Origin: JBGZFC01 sp964346495
GTDB taxonomy: Bacteria; Bacteroidota; Bacteroidia; Bacteroidales; Dysgonomonadaceae
Assembly (NCBI GenBank): GCA_964346495.1
Contig: CAYFUW010000010.1
Coordinates: forward strand, 1-34,134
DNA length: 34,134 nt
Direction: 5' to 3'
A model generated the notes under the pieces. The model ran no database searches. It was not told where the DNA came from and saw only the letters and a program-made list of their open reading frames with translations. Of the stretch, positions 7,857 to 16,314 are shown piece by piece. The position numbers were made by a program, and so were the translations under genes. Numbering within the stretch: position 1 is the first letter of the stretch; each line of letters opens with the position of its first letter.

Positions 7857-8756
7857 ATGATTCGTAAACTATCCGAACTAACAGAAAAAGCAAAAAGCAA
7901 AACAAGAAAAAAAATTGCTGTAGCAGCAGCAGAAGACGAACCTGTATTAAAAGCCATAAAAACGGCTGTTGAAGAAGGTATTGTAACACCTATTCTTGTT
8001 GGTAACAAAGCAGAAATCGAACGCATTGCAAAATCTATCGATTTCGATTTGAGCGGTATCGAAATTATTAACAACGAAAAAAGTGCCGCAGTTTCCGCAC
8101 AATTAGCAGTTGCAGAAGTAAAAAAAGGCAATGCCGAAGCACTTATGAAAGGATTTGTAAGTACAGGAGCTCTACTAAAAGCTGTCCTCGATAAAGAGAA
8201 CGGACTTCGCAAAGGCAGTGTACTCAGCCACGTGGCTTTTTTCGAATCGCCATATTACCACAAACTACTTTGTGTAACAGATGCGGCTATGAATATCGCT
8301 CCGGACTTCGACACAAAAGTGGCTATTCTTAACAATGCCGTTGAAGCTTGCCATAAAATCGGAATCGACACTCCGAAAGTAGCTGTGATTACTGCCGTGG
8401 AAGTGGTTAATCCAAAAATGGAACCAACCATTCATGCTGCCATGCTTAAAACCATGAACGAAAGGAAACAGATAACAGGCTGTATTGTTGATGGTCCTCT
8501 TGCTGTTGATAACGCTGTCAACAAAGAAGCGGCTGAACACAAAGGTATTGTGAGCGAAGTTGCAGGCGATTGCGATGTTGTTCTTGTTCCGGATATAGAA
8601 GCAGGAAACATGTTCTACAAAGCACTCAATTTCTTGGGTGGTGCAAGCACAGCAGCAGTAATTATGGGTGCCGCTGTACCTATCGTGCTTACATCACGTG
8701 CCGATACAGACAAAACCAAAATGCTTTCAATAGCTTTGGCTGCGGCAATGAGTTAA
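7857..8756 (+). CDS. ptb: Phosphate butyryltransferase (Ptb)
   Basis: This 299-aa protein is the length of phosphate acyltransferases of the Ptb type and shows their features: ALMKGFVSTGALLKAVL, HVAFFESPYYHKLLCVTDAAMN, and a C-terminal GGASTAAVIMGAAVPIVLTSRAD. Ptb converts butyryl-CoA (or branched acyl-CoA) plus phosphate to acyl-phosphate plus CoA. It is 42 bp upstream of buk, which completes the route to the acid and ATP. A 157-bp gap separates it from the methyltransferase; an imperfect -7 box (TTAATTTG, 7800-7807) is present, so promoter assignment is weak. Confidence 0.93.
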   Translation: MIRKLSELTEKAKSKTRKKIAVAAAEDEPVLKAIKTAVEEGIVTPILVGNKAEIERIAKSIDFDLSGIEIINNEKSAAVSAQLAVAEVKKGNAEALMKGFVSTGALLKAVLDKENGLRKGSVLSHVAFFESPYYHKLLCVTDAAMNIAPDFDTKVAILNNAVEACHKIGIDTPKVAVITAVEVVNPKMEPTIHAAMLKTMNERKQITGCIVDGPLAVDNAVNKEAAEHKGIVSEVAGDCDVVLVPDIEAGNMFYKALNFLGGASTAAVIMGAAVPIVLTSRADTDKTKMLSIALAAAMS

Positions 8757-8798
8757 TAAAATAAATATTTTTTCACTAATCATACTAAACCATTTTTT

Positions 8799-9878
8799 AT
8801 GGATACACAAGTTATAATTTTGGCTATTAATCCGGGTTCAACATCGACTAAAATAGCCGTTTATCAAAACGGAGAAGTAATTTTTCTTAAAACAATTCGT
8901 CACTCGGTAGATGAGTTAAAACAGTTTGCAAAAATTACCGACCAATATGAATATCGCAAAGATATTATCCAACAGGAGTTGATAAATGCAGATATCAGAA
9001 CTGAAAAAATTCGTGCCGTCATTGGTCGAGGCGGACTGGTAAAACCGATACCATCGGGTGTTTACAAAGTGAACGAAAAGATGAAAGAAGATTTAAAAAA
9101 CTGTCTAATGGGTTCACATGCAAGCAACTTGGGTGGTCTTATTGCTGATGATATTGCAAAATCGCTACCCGATGCACAAGCTTTCATTGCCGACCCTGTA
9201 GTTGTAGATGAATTGGAACCTTTGGCAAGATACTCAGGACACCCTCTACTTGAAAGAGTTTGTATTTTCCACGCACTCAATCAGAAAGCAATTGCCCGCA
9301 CTCATGCAAAATCTATGATGAAGCAATATGAAGATATGAATCTGATTGTTGCGCATTTAGGTGGTGGAATCTCTGTAGGTGCACACAAAAAAGGTAGAGT
9401 AATTGATGTAAATCAAGCATTGGACGGCGACGGACCTTTCTCGCCCGAACGTTCAGGAACACTGCCAGTTAAAGCCCTTGTAGATTTGGCTTTCAGCGGA
9501 AAATACACTCAAGCCGAAATGCACTCTATGATTGTAGGAAAAGGCGGAATGTCGGCTTACACAGGCTCGAACGATGCTTACGAAATAGAGCAAAAAGCTT
9601 TTGCAGGCGATAAAAAATGTCTGGAAGTTCTTGAAGCTATGGCATATCAAACAGCAAAAGAGATTGGTGCTATGTCAACAGTATTGAATGGTGAAGTAGA
9701 TGCTATTTTAATTACCGGTGGAATTGCAAACGGAAAATGGTTCTGCAATCTTATTATAGATAGAGTTTACAAAATTGCACCTGTATATGTTTACCCGGGT
9801 GAAGACGAAATGCGCGCTCTTGCCGAAAATGCTGCCCGAGTATTAAGCGGTGAAGTTGAAGCAAAAGAATATAACTAA
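8799..9878 (+). CDS. buk: Butyrate kinase (Buk)
   Basis: This 359-aa acetate/butyrate kinase-fold protein starts with ILAINPGSTSTKIAVYQNGE, the butyrate kinase phosphate-binding signature, and has AHLGGGISVGAHKKGRVIDV and DGPFSPERSGTLP, typical of Buk. It transfers phosphate from butyryl-phosphate (or isobutyryl/isovaleryl-phosphate) to ADP. It follows ptb on the same strand and ends at a strong terminator. With the ferredoxin-dependent 2-oxoacid oxidoreductase near 22-24 kb it could make ATP from amino-acid carbon. Whether the substrate is straight or branched cannot be read from the sequence. Confidence 0.95.
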   Translation: MDTQVIILAINPGSTSTKIAVYQNGEVIFLKTIRHSVDELKQFAKITDQYEYRKDIIQQELINADIRTEKIRAVIGRGGLVKPIPSGVYKVNEKMKEDLKNCLMGSHASNLGGLIADDIAKSLPDAQAFIADPVVVDELEPLARYSGHPLLERVCIFHALNQKAIARTHAKSMMKQYEDMNLIVAHLGGGISVGAHKKGRVIDVNQALDGDGPFSPERSGTLPVKALVDLAFSGKYTQAEMHSMIVGKGGMSAYTGSNDAYEIEQKAFAGDKKCLEVLEAMAYQTAKEIGAMSTVLNGEVDAILITGGIANGKWFCNLIIDRVYKIAPVYVYPGEDEMRALAENAARVLSGEVEAKEYN

Positions 9879-9902
9879 AGTACTACAATAACTCTCTTTA
9901 AG

Positions 9903-9953
9903 CGGATAATTCAATTTGTCAGTAATAAGTTGGATTATCCGTTTTTTATTTTT
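9903..9953 (+). terminator. Rho-independent terminator after buk
   Basis: A 12-bp stem (9903-9914 with 9930-9941, one G-U pair) with a 15-nt loop is followed by a T tract (TTTTTTATTTTT) at 9942-9953. The T tract overlaps the stop codon of the convergent lpxH gene. Confidence 0.85.
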
Positions 9954-10689
9954 CAAATTGAGCAAGTTTTATCTCATCTCCGTCAAATACAGCATACGAG
10001 AAAAAGCGAATCCAATCACCCAAAATAATAATTCGTGAGCGATTGTTTAGTGGTAAATCTAACATAATGTGTCGATGTCCGAAAACAAAAAAGTCGATAT
10101 CGGGCATTACTGTTAGTTTCTGTTTTGCAAAACCAACCAAATGCTCATTCTCATCACCCAAATAATCTTCTGAACCGCCTGTTTCACGACTATGATTTGA
10201 CCATGCGTGAGCCAACGGAATAGTCCATCGCGGATGTATAGCCGAAAAGCATTTGCGTAAAAACTTACTGTGAAATATCTTCCGCAGAAACTTAAACGAT
10301 TTAGAGTCATCGCCCAAACCATCGCCATGTGCTATAAAAAACTTTTTGCCGTTCAAATCCTTTATCATCGGCTCAAAGTGAAGAATCATACCACACTCTT
10401 CAGCCAGGTAATCGGTTAACCAAAGATCGTGATTTCCAATAAAAAAGTGCACTTCCACACCGCTATCGGTAATTTCCGCCAATTTACCAAGCACACGTGT
10501 AAACCCTTTGGGAACAACATATTTATACTCATACCAGTAATCAAAAATATCTCCCAAAAGATAAATTGCACGAGCCTCTTGTTTTGCCATATCCAACCAA
10601 CGGCAAAGTCTCCTTTCCGTTTCACGAGAATCGGAATGAGATTTGGAGCCTAAATGTGCATCGGCAAGGAAATATATTTTATTCTTCAC
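9946..10689 (-). CDS. lpxH: UDP-2,3-diacylglucosamine diphosphatase (LpxH)
   Basis: This 247-aa calcineurin-like metallophosphoesterase shows LpxH motifs: DAH (D10, H12), GDIFDYW (D47), GNHDLW (N86, H87), AHGDG (H120) and GHRH (about 204-207). LpxH removes UMP from UDP-2,3-diacylglucosamine to give lipid X, the fourth step in lipid A synthesis, in the cytosol at the inner membrane. It ends in the terminator shared with buk and lies 18 bp after the DUF59 gene, so it is probably the last gene of the radC-DUF59-lpxH operon. Confidence 0.92.
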   Translation of the reverse strand: MKNKIYFLADAHLGSKSHSDSRETERRLCRWLDMAKQEARAIYLLGDIFDYWYEYKYVVPKGFTRVLGKLAEITDSGVEVHFFIGNHDLWLTDYLAEECGMILHFEPMIKDLNGKKFFIAHGDGLGDDSKSFKFLRKIFHSKFLRKCFSAIHPRWTIPLAHAWSNHSRETGGSEDYLGDENEHLVGFAKQKLTVMPDIDFFVFGHRHIMLDLPLNNRSRIIILGDWIRFFSYAVFDGDEIKLAQFEK

Positions 10690-10707
10690 TTTAAAATATA
10701 GGCTATT

Positions 10708-11025
10708 TTACATTAAACCAAGCTCTAACATCGCCTCTTCACTCATCATAGATTTATCCCAAGGCGGATCAAACACAAGATTAACCGTTACATCTTTCAC
10801 TTCGCGTATAGATTCCACTTTCATTTGAACATCCATCAAAATAAAGTCTGACATCGGACAATGTGGTGACGTAAAAGTCATATCTATAGTCACATTATTA
10901 TCGTCATCTACATCTACATTGTAAATCAATCCCAAATCGTAAATATTTACCGGAATTTCAGGGTCATACACTGTGCGAAGCATCACAACAATGTCATCCT
11001 GTAACTTTTGTATTTTTTCGTTCAT
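10708..11025 (-). CDS. DUF59 metal-sulfur cluster assembly factor (SufT/PaaD-like)
   Basis: This 105-aa protein carries the DUF59 (MIP18) signature: VYDPEIPVNIYDLGLIYNV and a TFTSPHCPMSDF segment with the conserved Cys, followed by VNLVFDPPWDKSMMSEEA. Such proteins act in iron-sulfur cluster assembly in the cytosol. It is 14 bp downstream of radC and 18 bp upstream of lpxH. No sufBCD is in the window, so any partner is elsewhere. Family assignment is strong; the precise role (SufT versus another DUF59 protein) is inferred. Confidence 0.88.
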   Translation of the reverse strand: MNEKIQKLQDDIVVMLRTVYDPEIPVNIYDLGLIYNVDVDDDNNVTIDMTFTSPHCPMSDFILMDVQMKVESIREVKDVTVNLVFDPPWDKSMMSEEAMLELGLM

Positions 11026-11039
11026 TATATAGTTTTTTT

Positions 11040-11738
11040 TTAGATTACACCATTATCGGCAAAACTGTAATAAGTTTCGCCACAAACAATTATATGGTCG
11101 AGCAGGCTGATATCCATCCATGCTGCCGCTTCTTTCATTTTTTTGGTGAGAGCCGTATCTTGTGGACTTGGACGACAATTTCCCGACGGGTGATTGTGCC
11201 CCAAAATGATACCGCTTGCATAGTGATTAATCGCTTCTCGCAATACAAGCCTGATATCTACGACTGTTCCCGAAATGCCTCCGCGACTTATTTGCAATGT
11301 AGAAACAACTTTATTGGAACGGTCTAAGAGCAACGCCCAAGTCTCTTCATGATTCAGATCTGCCAAAATTGGATAAAACATATTGTAAGCATCTTTTGAT
11401 GAACTTACTTTCGATTTTTCGGGTACCTCTTCCAATTTACGTCTTCTTCCCAACTCCAATGCTGCAACAATGGTAATAGCTTTAGCCGGACCAATTCCTC
11501 TGAATTTTCCCACCAGATCATTAACACCAAATCGGCTCAATTTGTTGAGATTATTATCAGCTTTCTGCAAAATTCGCTTACATAACTCCACGGCACTCTC
11601 TTCGTCATTGCCCGAACCAATAAGTATTGCAAGCAGTTCTGAATCGGTAAGTGCCGAAACACCTTTCATCATCAGCTTTTCACGCGGACGATCTTCTTCT
11701 GCCCACTCTTTTATGGTAATTTTCTTTTGCTCTTTCAT
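11040..11738 (-). CDS. radC: RadC/UPF0758 family JAB-domain protein
   Basis: This 232-aa protein has an N-terminal helix-hairpin-helix (about residues 55-90, GVNDLVGKFRGIGPAKAITI) and a C-terminal JAB/MPN metalloprotease-like domain with the motif GHNHPSGNCRPSPQD (HxHPSG...D). RadC was first linked to DNA repair, but that role has been questioned and the biochemical function is unclear. It probably opens the radC-DUF59-lpxH operon. A TATCTTTG box lies 24 bp upstream, next to the efp terminator. Length matches the family (about 225 aa). Confidence 0.92.
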   Translation of the reverse strand: MKEQKKITIKEWAEEDRPREKLMMKGVSALTDSELLAILIGSGNDEESAVELCKRILQKADNNLNKLSRFGVNDLVGKFRGIGPAKAITIVAALELGRRRKLEEVPEKSKVSSSKDAYNMFYPILADLNHEETWALLLDRSNKVVSTLQISRGGISGTVVDIRLVLREAINHYASGIILGHNHPSGNCRPSPQDTALTKKMKEAAAWMDISLLDHIIVCGETYYSFADNGVI

Positions 11739-11762
11739 AATATTCCCAACATCAATTTATTA

Positions 11763-11770
11763 CAAAGATA
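11763..11770 (-). promoter_or_regulatory. -7 promoter box (TATCTTTG) for radC
   Basis: The minus strand reads TATCTTTG 24 bp before the radC ATG. The -33 region would fall in the efp terminator hairpin and shows no TTTG. Confidence 0.45.
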
Positions 11771-11772
11771 AC

Positions 11773-11807
11773 AAAAAAGGGCATCGATAAATACGATACC
11801 CTTTTTA
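11773..11807 (-). terminator. Terminator hairpin after efp
   Basis: An 8-bp A/T-G/C stem (AAAAAGGG with CCCTTTTT) continues past one C-A mismatch into ATCG/CGAT, with a 7-nt loop. The arms are A and T tracts, so it could work in either direction; it lies 25 bp beyond the efp stop. Confidence 0.8.
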
Positions 11808-11831
11808 ATTTTATTTGACCGTGTGTTCTTT

Positions 11832-12398
11832 TTACTCTTTCACTCTCTCAACATAAGCACCTGTACGTGTGTCAACCTTAATCTTTTCGCCTTCATCTAT
11901 AAAAAGCGGAACACGTACCTCTGCTCCAGTTTCTACTGTTGCAGGTTTTAGTGTGTTAGTTGCAGTGTCACCTCTCAATCCGGGTTCTGTGTAAGTTACT
12001 TCCAAAATAACGTGAACAGGCATTTCTGCAGTCAAAATCGTACCGCTTTCTGCATGAATTTGCACTTCCACCATATCACCCTCTTTCAAGAACTGAACTC
12101 CCTCAATCTGCTCTGCAGCAATAGGAATTTGTTCGAAAGTTTCTGTATTCATAAAGTGATATCCCATATCATCTTGATATAGATATTGGAAAGGACGACG
12201 TTCAATGCGTACCTCATCTACTTTCACACCAGAGTTGAAAGTTTTATCTAGTACACGTCCGGTTGTTACGTTTTTTAATTTTGTACGAACGAAAGCTGCA
12301 CCTTTTCCTGGTTTTACGTGAAGAAATTCCACTATGAAGTAATATTGACCTTCAAGTTCGATGCACATTCCGTTTCTGAAATCAGCTGTTGTTGCCAT
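11832..12398 (-). CDS. efp: Elongation factor P
   Basis: This 188-aa protein matches EF-P length and has its three domains. The acceptor loop HVKPGKGAAFVRTKLKN has Lys32 at the tip (PGKGAA), the residue modified in many bacteria; the C-terminus TYTEPGLRGDTATNTLKPAT and RVPLFIDEGEKIKVDTRTGAYVERV are characteristic of OB domains II/III. EF-P relieves ribosome stalling at polyproline. No EpmA/EpmB-type modification gene is nearby. It is a single-gene unit with a full consensus promoter and its own terminator. Confidence 0.97.
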   Translation of the reverse strand: MATTADFRNGMCIELEGQYYFIVEFLHVKPGKGAAFVRTKLKNVTTGRVLDKTFNSGVKVDEVRIERRPFQYLYQDDMGYHFMNTETFEQIPIAAEQIEGVQFLKEGDMVEVQIHAESGTILTAEMPVHVILEVTYTEPGLRGDTATNTLKPATVETGAEVRVPLFIDEGEKIKVDTRTGAYVERVKE

Positions 12399-12433
12399 AA
12401 ATTGAATTTTGTATGATATTATTTATTATATCG

Positions 12434-12465
12434 CAAAAATAGTAGTTTTATTTCTAAACGACAAA
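12434..12465 (-). promoter_or_regulatory. Bacteroidota promoter for efp
   Basis: On the minus strand TTTG (12465-12462), a 20-bp spacer and TATTTTTG (12441-12434) match the complete consensus, 35 bp before the efp ATG. Confidence 0.75.
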
Positions 12466-12514
12466 TAAATATAATTGATTGATATACTATTTATATGCAA
12501 TACATTTCTTATTC

Positions 12515-13831
12515 TTAATTAACAAAAGCCCCGGATGCGTCAAGAATTATTTTCAATAAGAAGAAAATTGATAAAATATACATCGTTATTGAAATATCTT
12601 TTACCTTGCCGGACAACAGTTTGATAATTGTAAAGCTCAACATTCCGAAAATAATTCCGTTAGCGATACTGTAGGTAAACGGCATAAAAATAATAGTAAT
12701 AAAAGCCGGGAAACCTGAGCTTATTTCACTGAAATTGATATCAGCTACTGAACTCATCATAAACAAACCGATAACGATTAATGCCGGAGCTGTAGCTGCT
12801 GCAGGAACCATCAGGAAAATAGGAGCCAAGAAAAGTGCCAAAAAGAACATAATAGAAGTACTAACACTTGCAAGTCCTGTTCTACCTCCTGCTGCTACTC
12901 CCGATGCACTCTCTACATACGATGTGTTTGGACTAACACCCACAATAGCACCAACAAATGTACCCAAAGCATCGGCAAACAACGCTTTTTGAAGTTGCGG
13001 GAAGTTACCGTCTTTATCCGATTTTCCGATTTTTGAAATTACACCGATTAGAGTTCCCATCGCGTCAAAAATATTCACCATCAAGAAGGTAAATACAACG
13101 ATAAGCATATCGAATGAAAAAATATTGCTCCATTCAAACTTAAAGAAAATAGGCTCAATGCTTGGTGGAAGTGTAACCCAGCTTCCTTGCGGTAACTGAA
13201 TCATTCCCATAATTCCGGCAAAAATAGTAGATACGATAATTCCTATCAAAATTGCACCGTGTACCTTCTTTACCAAAAGAACAGCAATAACTACTAAACC
13301 AAGTACAGCAACCCAAACATTAGGGTCTGCCATATTTCCAAGTTGAACAAGCGTAAATTGATTAGGTGTTACAAGACCTGCACTTTTCAATCCTATCAAT
13401 GTAATAAACAGACCAATACCAATAGGAATTGCATTTTTCAACGCTACAGGGATATTGTCCACTATAAGTTTTCGGATATTGAATACTGTTAATAGCATGA
13501 AGCAGATACCCGAAAGCAAAACACCTGTTAAAGCAAATTGCCATGTATGTCCCATTGCAAGAACCACACTATAAGCGAAAAAGTTGTTCAATCCCATTCC
13601 CGGAGCTTGTGCGATAGGAACATTGGCAATTAATGCCATGAAAAGTGTTCCTGCTATTGCAGCAACTGCAGTAGCGGTAAACAGAGCACCTTTATCCATT
13701 CCGGCATCACCAAGGATTAGCGGGTTAACTGCCAGGATATATGACATGGTCAAAAAAGTAATAATACCCGCAATCATCTCTGTGCGAACATTGGTGTTGT
13801 TCTCTTTAAGTTTAAAAAGTTTTTCTAACAT
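12515..13831 (-). CDS. NCS2/AzgA-type purine permease
   Basis: This 438-aa membrane protein has about 12-14 hydrophobic segments and hallmarks of the AzgA branch of NCS2 permeases: TEMIAGIITFLTMSYILAVNP near the N-terminus, APGMGLNNFFAY, and FADALGTFVGAIVGVSPNTS with ESASGVAAGGRTGL. These carry adenine, guanine or hypoxanthine across the inner membrane by proton symport. The gene upstream (13936-14652) encodes a Tsx-like outer-membrane protein, which would suit purine supply. A large palindrome lies between the two; no riboswitch or -7 box was found just upstream. Substrate is inferred from the family. Confidence 0.92.
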   Translation of the reverse strand: MLEKLFKLKENNTNVRTEMIAGIITFLTMSYILAVNPLILGDAGMDKGALFTATAVAAIAGTLFMALIANVPIAQAPGMGLNNFFAYSVVLAMGHTWQFALTGVLLSGICFMLLTVFNIRKLIVDNIPVALKNAIPIGIGLFITLIGLKSAGLVTPNQFTLVQLGNMADPNVWVAVLGLVVIAVLLVKKVHGAILIGIIVSTIFAGIMGMIQLPQGSWVTLPPSIEPIFFKFEWSNIFSFDMLIVVFTFLMVNIFDAMGTLIGVISKIGKSDKDGNFPQLQKALFADALGTFVGAIVGVSPNTSYVESASGVAAGGRTGLASVSTSIMFFLALFLAPIFLMVPAAATAPALIVIGLFMMSSVADINFSEISSGFPAFITIIFMPFTYSIANGIIFGMLSFTIIKLLSGKVKDISITMYILSIFFLLKIILDASGAFVN

Positions 13832-13841
13832 AATATCTATT

Positions 13842-13930
13842 TTTTGGCTGTTAGCTATCGGCTTTTAGCTATTGGCTTTATGCTGAAAAATCTACTATGC
13901 CAATGGCTAAAGGCTAATAGCCAAAAGCTG
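13842..13930. repeat. Large imperfect palindrome between the purine permease and DUF5020 genes
   Basis: The left arm (13842-13876) and right arm (13899-13930) are built from AGCTATTGGC/GGCTAATAGCC units and pair at about 24 of 32 positions, with most mismatches transitions that could be G-U pairs in RNA. The spacer is about 22 bp. It fills the whole gap between the two minus-strand genes and could act as an attenuator, an mRNA stabiliser or a partial terminator, or be a REP-like repeat. Confidence 0.6.
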
Positions 13931-13935
13931 TTTTT

Positions 13936-14652
13936 TTAAAAATTCCATTTAGTTGCTAATGTAGGAATAGCTGCAAATTTCTCAAAACGAGCAAAATTAT
14001 AACTTAACTCTACTTCGCCTCCTAAAGATAAATTTGGAGTAACATTGTACCAAATTTGTGGCTCACTTAAAAAGATTACTCTTTTGCCACCCTCTCCTGT
14101 AATAGGATTTTTGTTTGCAGTCCATACATCAATAAATCCTCCCAAAGAGAGTTTACCGTTAACAAGTGTAGAGTTCCATGTTAATGTCCATTGCACATCA
14201 TGGCTGATTTTTTCAAAAGCATTTAATTTGTATGCAACGTAAGTTCCCATAAAGAAATTACCTAATTGAAACGGATATTCAACTCCTGCCAAATAAGCAT
14301 TTGAAATAGAAAATCCACCTTCAATATCTCCAGCTTTGAACAAACCCAGTCCACCATTATATTCGATATGTGGCATCAATGGGAAATCGCCAATTTTAAA
14401 AGCACGTGAAATTTCGGTATATACCAATCCGATATTACCTTTAGTGAAACTAAAATCGGCATCTACAAACATAAAGGTTGAACCCCATTTGTCAGGTTTA
14501 AACATCTCGAAAGTTGCTGTGATATAGTTCCTTGATGCAACTTCCTCGCCATAAAGCGAATTGCGAAAATCGTAGTGCAACTGCAAATTTTGTGCACTTA
14601 ATGATGACACAACTACCATCATCACTAAAAATAATTTTACTCTCCGTAACAT
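13936..14652 (-). CDS. DUF5020 / Tsx-like outer-membrane channel protein
   Basis: This 238-aa protein has a signal peptide (residues 1-20, ending SLSA before QN), many short amphipathic strands typical of a beta barrel, and ends in Phe as outer-membrane barrels do. LQLHYDFRNSLYG and FEMFKPDKWGSTFMFVDADF are features of the DUF5020/nucleoside-specific channel (Tsx) group in Bacteroidota. It probably passes nucleosides or other small solutes across the outer membrane. It lies upstream of the purine permease on the same strand, which supports a purine role by context only. It is divergent from cysS. Confidence 0.82.
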   Translation of the reverse strand: MLRRVKLFLVMMVVVSSLSAQNLQLHYDFRNSLYGEEVASRNYITATFEMFKPDKWGSTFMFVDADFSFTKGNIGLVYTEISRAFKIGDFPLMPHIEYNGGLGLFKAGDIEGGFSISNAYLAGVEYPFQLGNFFMGTYVAYKLNAFEKISHDVQWTLTWNSTLVNGKLSLGGFIDVWTANKNPITGEGGKRVIFLSEPQIWYNVTPNLSLGGEVELSYNFARFEKFAAIPTLATKWNF

Positions 14653-14754
14653 AATAACTTGAATTTAAATTTTATTGAAACAAAAGGCGAAAATAGTAAA
14701 AAAAAATAAAACGACTAAATGAATCGAACTCTTTTTTATATTTTGTTTGATATC

Positions 14755-14786
14755 TTTCTAAATTAACCTTTTAATTTGTATTTTTG
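14755..14786 (+). promoter_or_regulatory. Promoter for cysS
   Basis: TTTC (14755-14758, one base off TTTG), a 20-bp spacer and TATTTTTG (14779-14786) lie 31 bp before the cysS ATG. Confidence 0.6.
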
Positions 14787-14817
14787 CTAATCAATACATA
14801 AATACATTTTTAAGATT

Positions 14818-16302
14818 ATGATAAAAGAGAATACAAAACAACCTTTGGTTATTTATAATACGCTTAGTCGCAAGAAAGAAGTTTTTGAACCTATCAATCC
14901 GCCACACGTGGGAATGTATGTTTGCGGTCCAACGGTTTATAGCGATGTGCACTTGGGAAACAGTCGAACTTTTATATCTTTTGATATGATATACAGATAC
15001 TTATTGCATCTTGGGTATAAAGTCAGATATGTTCGTAACATTACAGATGCCGGACACCTTGAAGGCGATAACGACGAAGGTGACGATAAGTTTGCAAAGC
15101 GCGCAAAGCTAGAACAGCTTGAACCGATGGAGATTGTACAAAAATACACACTCGGTTTTCACGAAGTTCTACGCCAATTCAATACATTACCTCCAAGCAT
15201 TGAGCCAACTGCCACCGGACATATTTTGGAACAAATCGAAATGGTTAAAGAGATTCTTGCTGCCGGATACGCTTACGAAGTGGACGGAACAGTATATTTC
15301 GATGTGGAAAAATATAGCAAAACACACGATTATGGCATTTTAACAAATCGCAAACTCGAAGACCTGCTAGAAGGCACTCGCGAATTGAGCGGACAAGACG
15401 AGAAACGTGGCAGACTTGATTTTGCTCTCTGGATAAAAGCAAAACCCGAAACTCTGATGCAATGGCCATCACCATGGGGATGGGGATTCCCGGGATGGCA
15501 TATAGAGTGTTCTGCTATGAGTACCAAGTATTTAGGAACTACATTCGATATTCATGGTGGCGGAATGGACTTGCAAGCAACACACCACACCAACGAGATT
15601 GCTCAATCTGAAGCCTGCAACAATGTAGCGCCGGTTAAATATTGGATGCACACAAATATGCTCACAGTAAACGGTGTTCGTATGTCAAAAACCGCAGGAA
15701 ACGGATTTTTGCCGGGAGAGTTGTTCACAGGCGACCACCCGTTGCTCGAACAAGGTTATTCGCCAATGACTGTTCGTTTCTTTATGGCACAATCGCACTA
15801 TCGTAGTACGCTTGATTTCAGCAACGAAGCATTGCAAGCTGCTGAAAAGGGTTACAAACGATTGATGGAAAGCATCGCCCGACTACAGAAATTGGAAGCA
15901 TCGGATAAATCGACAGTCGATATTGCTGAAATTCGTGATAATTGCTACGCGGCAATGAACGATGACTTCAACACACCCATTCTTGTTTCGCATCTATTTG
16001 ATGCTGTCAGAGTTATAAACTCGGTTGCCGATAAAAAAGAGACACTCACGGCAGACGATATTGAGCAACTAAAAGAGTTGATGCAGGTATTTGTTTTTGA
16101 TGTCTTAGGACTTCTCGACGAAAGCGAAAGCAACGCGGGTAGCGACGTAATCAATGGCTTGATGAATTTGATTATCGATATTCGTAAAACTGCACGAGAA
16201 AACAAAGATTGGACTACATCCGATAAAATTCGCGATGAACTGAAAGCTGCCGGAGTGGAAATAAAAGACACTAAAGACGGTGTTGAGTGGAGAATATCAT
16301 AA
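14818..16302 (+). CDS. cysS: Cysteinyl-tRNA synthetase
   Basis: This 494-aa class I synthetase shows CGPTVYSDVHLGNSR with the HIGH-type motif HLGN (45-48) and zinc ligand C36, further zinc ligands in WHIECSAMS and THHTNEIAQSEA, and the KMSK-type motif RMSK (288-291). It charges tRNA-Cys in the cytosol. Length matches bacterial CysRS (about 460-490). It opens a plus-strand cluster: yaaA starts 12 bp after its stop. The 165-bp upstream gap is shared with the divergent DUF5020 gene. Confidence 0.97.
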   Translation: MIKENTKQPLVIYNTLSRKKEVFEPINPPHVGMYVCGPTVYSDVHLGNSRTFISFDMIYRYLLHLGYKVRYVRNITDAGHLEGDNDEGDDKFAKRAKLEQLEPMEIVQKYTLGFHEVLRQFNTLPPSIEPTATGHILEQIEMVKEILAAGYAYEVDGTVYFDVEKYSKTHDYGILTNRKLEDLLEGTRELSGQDEKRGRLDFALWIKAKPETLMQWPSPWGWGFPGWHIECSAMSTKYLGTTFDIHGGGMDLQATHHTNEIAQSEACNNVAPVKYWMHTNMLTVNGVRMSKTAGNGFLPGELFTGDHPLLEQGYSPMTVRFFMAQSHYRSTLDFSNEALQAAEKGYKRLMESIARLQKLEASDKSTVDIAEIRDNCYAAMNDDFNTPILVSHLFDAVRVINSVADKKETLTADDIEQLKELMQVFVFDVLGLLDESESNAGSDVINGLMNLIIDIRKTARENKDWTTSDKIRDELKAAGVEIKDTKDGVEWRIS

Positions 16303-16314
16303 TTAGATTACATT

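Noticed and set aside
12399..13860. Possible purine riboswitch upstream of the NCS2 permease
   Set aside because: Purine permeases often have one, but the region upstream holds only a palindrome built of GCTATTGGC units; no purine aptamer core was recognised.
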